DNA of 12,465 nt from JARIHD01 sp036392795. GTDB lineage: Bacteria > Patescibacteriota > Saccharimonadia > Saccharimonadales > UBA4665. How positions within the stretch are numbered: the first letter of the stretch is position 1; each line of letters starts with the position of its first letter. The stretch lies in assembly GCA_036392795.1 (NCBI GenBank), contig DASVXH010000060.1, positions 1 through 12,465 on the forward strand, read 5' to 3'. The translations under genes were made by a program, and so were the position numbers. The notes beneath the pieces were generated by a model. That model was not told the DNA's origin, did not search any database, and saw only the letters and a program-made list of their open reading frames with translations. Shown here one piece after another: positions 12,027 through 12,465 of the stretch.

Positions 12027-12410
12027 ATGACCAACTACAACAGCGATCCCGCCCCGCAGCCCGCATCCAACCCTGAAACTTATCTTCAGATACAGCCTAG
12101 GACCGAAGCAAAGGTTCTTGGGGCCGCCATAGTCCTATGGGGCGTGGTTCAAATCGCTTATGGCGCTTTCGAGGCCGTAGAAGACAATAAACCAGTCTTT
12201 ACCCACGACATCATAGAGATGGTCAAAGTCCCTTCTGCGGAGCGCACCCCTGCAGAAGAGGGAGTATTAAAGATCTCTGTCGTTTCTTTATTTGCAGGGC
12301 TCATTGCAGGCCATAATAAGACCCAAAAAGAGTTTGCATACTGGCAATTCGTGCGGCGCAATAGACGTCGACCAGACTCACACGAAGACCTCCCACCCTC
12401 TAACGACTAG
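12027..12410 (+). CDS. Small two-helix membrane protein, TPAE family (copy 3)
   Basis: This 127-aa protein has a proline/asparagine-rich N terminus with N-S-D-P. Its first helix (about 28-49) is followed by an acidic loop with V-F-T-H (57-60) and V-P-S-A-E-R-T-P-A-E-E-G (68-79), a second helix (81-95) and a basic tail (R-R-N-R-R-R). The loop motif matches copy 1 closely, and the order of all parts is conserved, so they are paralogues. It lies 23 nt behind copy 2 with no convincing promoter of its own (TAGAAT sits only 4 nt from the ATG). Function is unknown. The conserved loop could bind a partner outside the membrane. Confidence 0.65.
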   Translation: MTNYNSDPAPQPASNPETYLQIQPRTEAKVLGAAIVLWGVVQIAYGAFEAVEDNKPVFTHDIIEMVKVPSAERTPAEEGVLKISVVSLFAGLIAGHNKTQKEFAYWQFVRRNRRRPDSHEDLPPSND

Positions 12411-12436
12411 CCAAAAAGGACTTGCTATTTTTTGGC
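12410..12436 (+). terminator. Inverted repeat after the small membrane protein cluster
   Basis: GCCAAAAA (12410-12417) and TTTTTGGC (12429-12436) form an 8-bp stem with an 11-nt loop, beginning at the last base of the copy 3 stop. The T-run is in the stem, not after it, so termination is possible but not typical. TTGACT at 12450-12455 may be the -35 box of a following gene outside the window. Confidence 0.4.
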
Positions 12437-12465
12437 GGAAGATGTACTCTTGACTTGTTGGAGCC

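Noticed and set aside
1..12465. Alternative genetic code (TGA as glycine or tryptophan)
   Set aside because: TGA ends the JmjC-like and HEAT genes at sensible positions, and no gene needs TGA readthrough.

Overview
The window looks like a chromosomal segment of a Patescibacteria (candidate phyla radiation) bacterium, most likely Ca. Saccharibacteria. This is inferred from the gene mix: a small AAA kinase, a YgjP-type metallopeptidase and a histidine kinase packed in one operon, small GerE/LuxR-type HTH proteins, a CrtQ-like membrane glycosyltransferase, and many short proteins without recognisable relatives. It also fits the promoters: several genes have a -10 box only 6-8 nt before the ATG and no Shine-Dalgarno sequence, which suggests leaderless transcripts. 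TGA ends two of the genes, so a TGA-to-glycine recoded genome (SR1/Gracilibacteria type) is unlikely. No marker gene is present to prove the phylum.

Left part (1-5600): this looks like an accessory region inserted beside tRNA-Trp. It holds a JmjC/cupin-like oxygenase (382-1191, -), an unrecognised 339-aa protein (1428-2447, +), and a minus-strand cluster of HEAT-repeat protein, CMP/dCMP deaminase-like protein and RidA. It also holds a CCA-adding-enzyme-like nucleotidyltransferase (4665-5435, -). At least four gene remnants lie between these: a 3'-truncated hydroxyacid dehydrogenase, a 5'-truncated DUF952-like piece, and two headless fragments at 4325-4664. A 35-nt segment of one fragment is duplicated near 2531. 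The whole block is bracketed by two diverged ~70-bp direct repeats (80-149 and 5533-5601). Each repeat carries the 3' half of a tRNA T-arm, a covarying 8-bp hairpin and a CCTGCCA tRNA-end motif. The right copy abuts a complete tRNA-Trp (5595-5670, -).

Middle part (5833-8936, +): an orphan GerE/LuxR-type regulator is followed by a tight operon of P-loop kinase, YgjP-type zinc peptidase and a PAS-HisKA-HATPase histidine kinase with no membrane segment. The kinase gene has a good sigma70-like promoter. The operon converges on a second HTH protein (8949-9572, -).

Right part (9621-12465): a polytopic family-2 glycosyltransferase on the minus strand is divergent from a tandem of three small plus-strand proteins, each with two predicted membrane helices. 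The first and third are paralogues sharing a PxxExTPAExG loop motif.

There is no CRISPR array, transposase, integrase or rRNA in the window.
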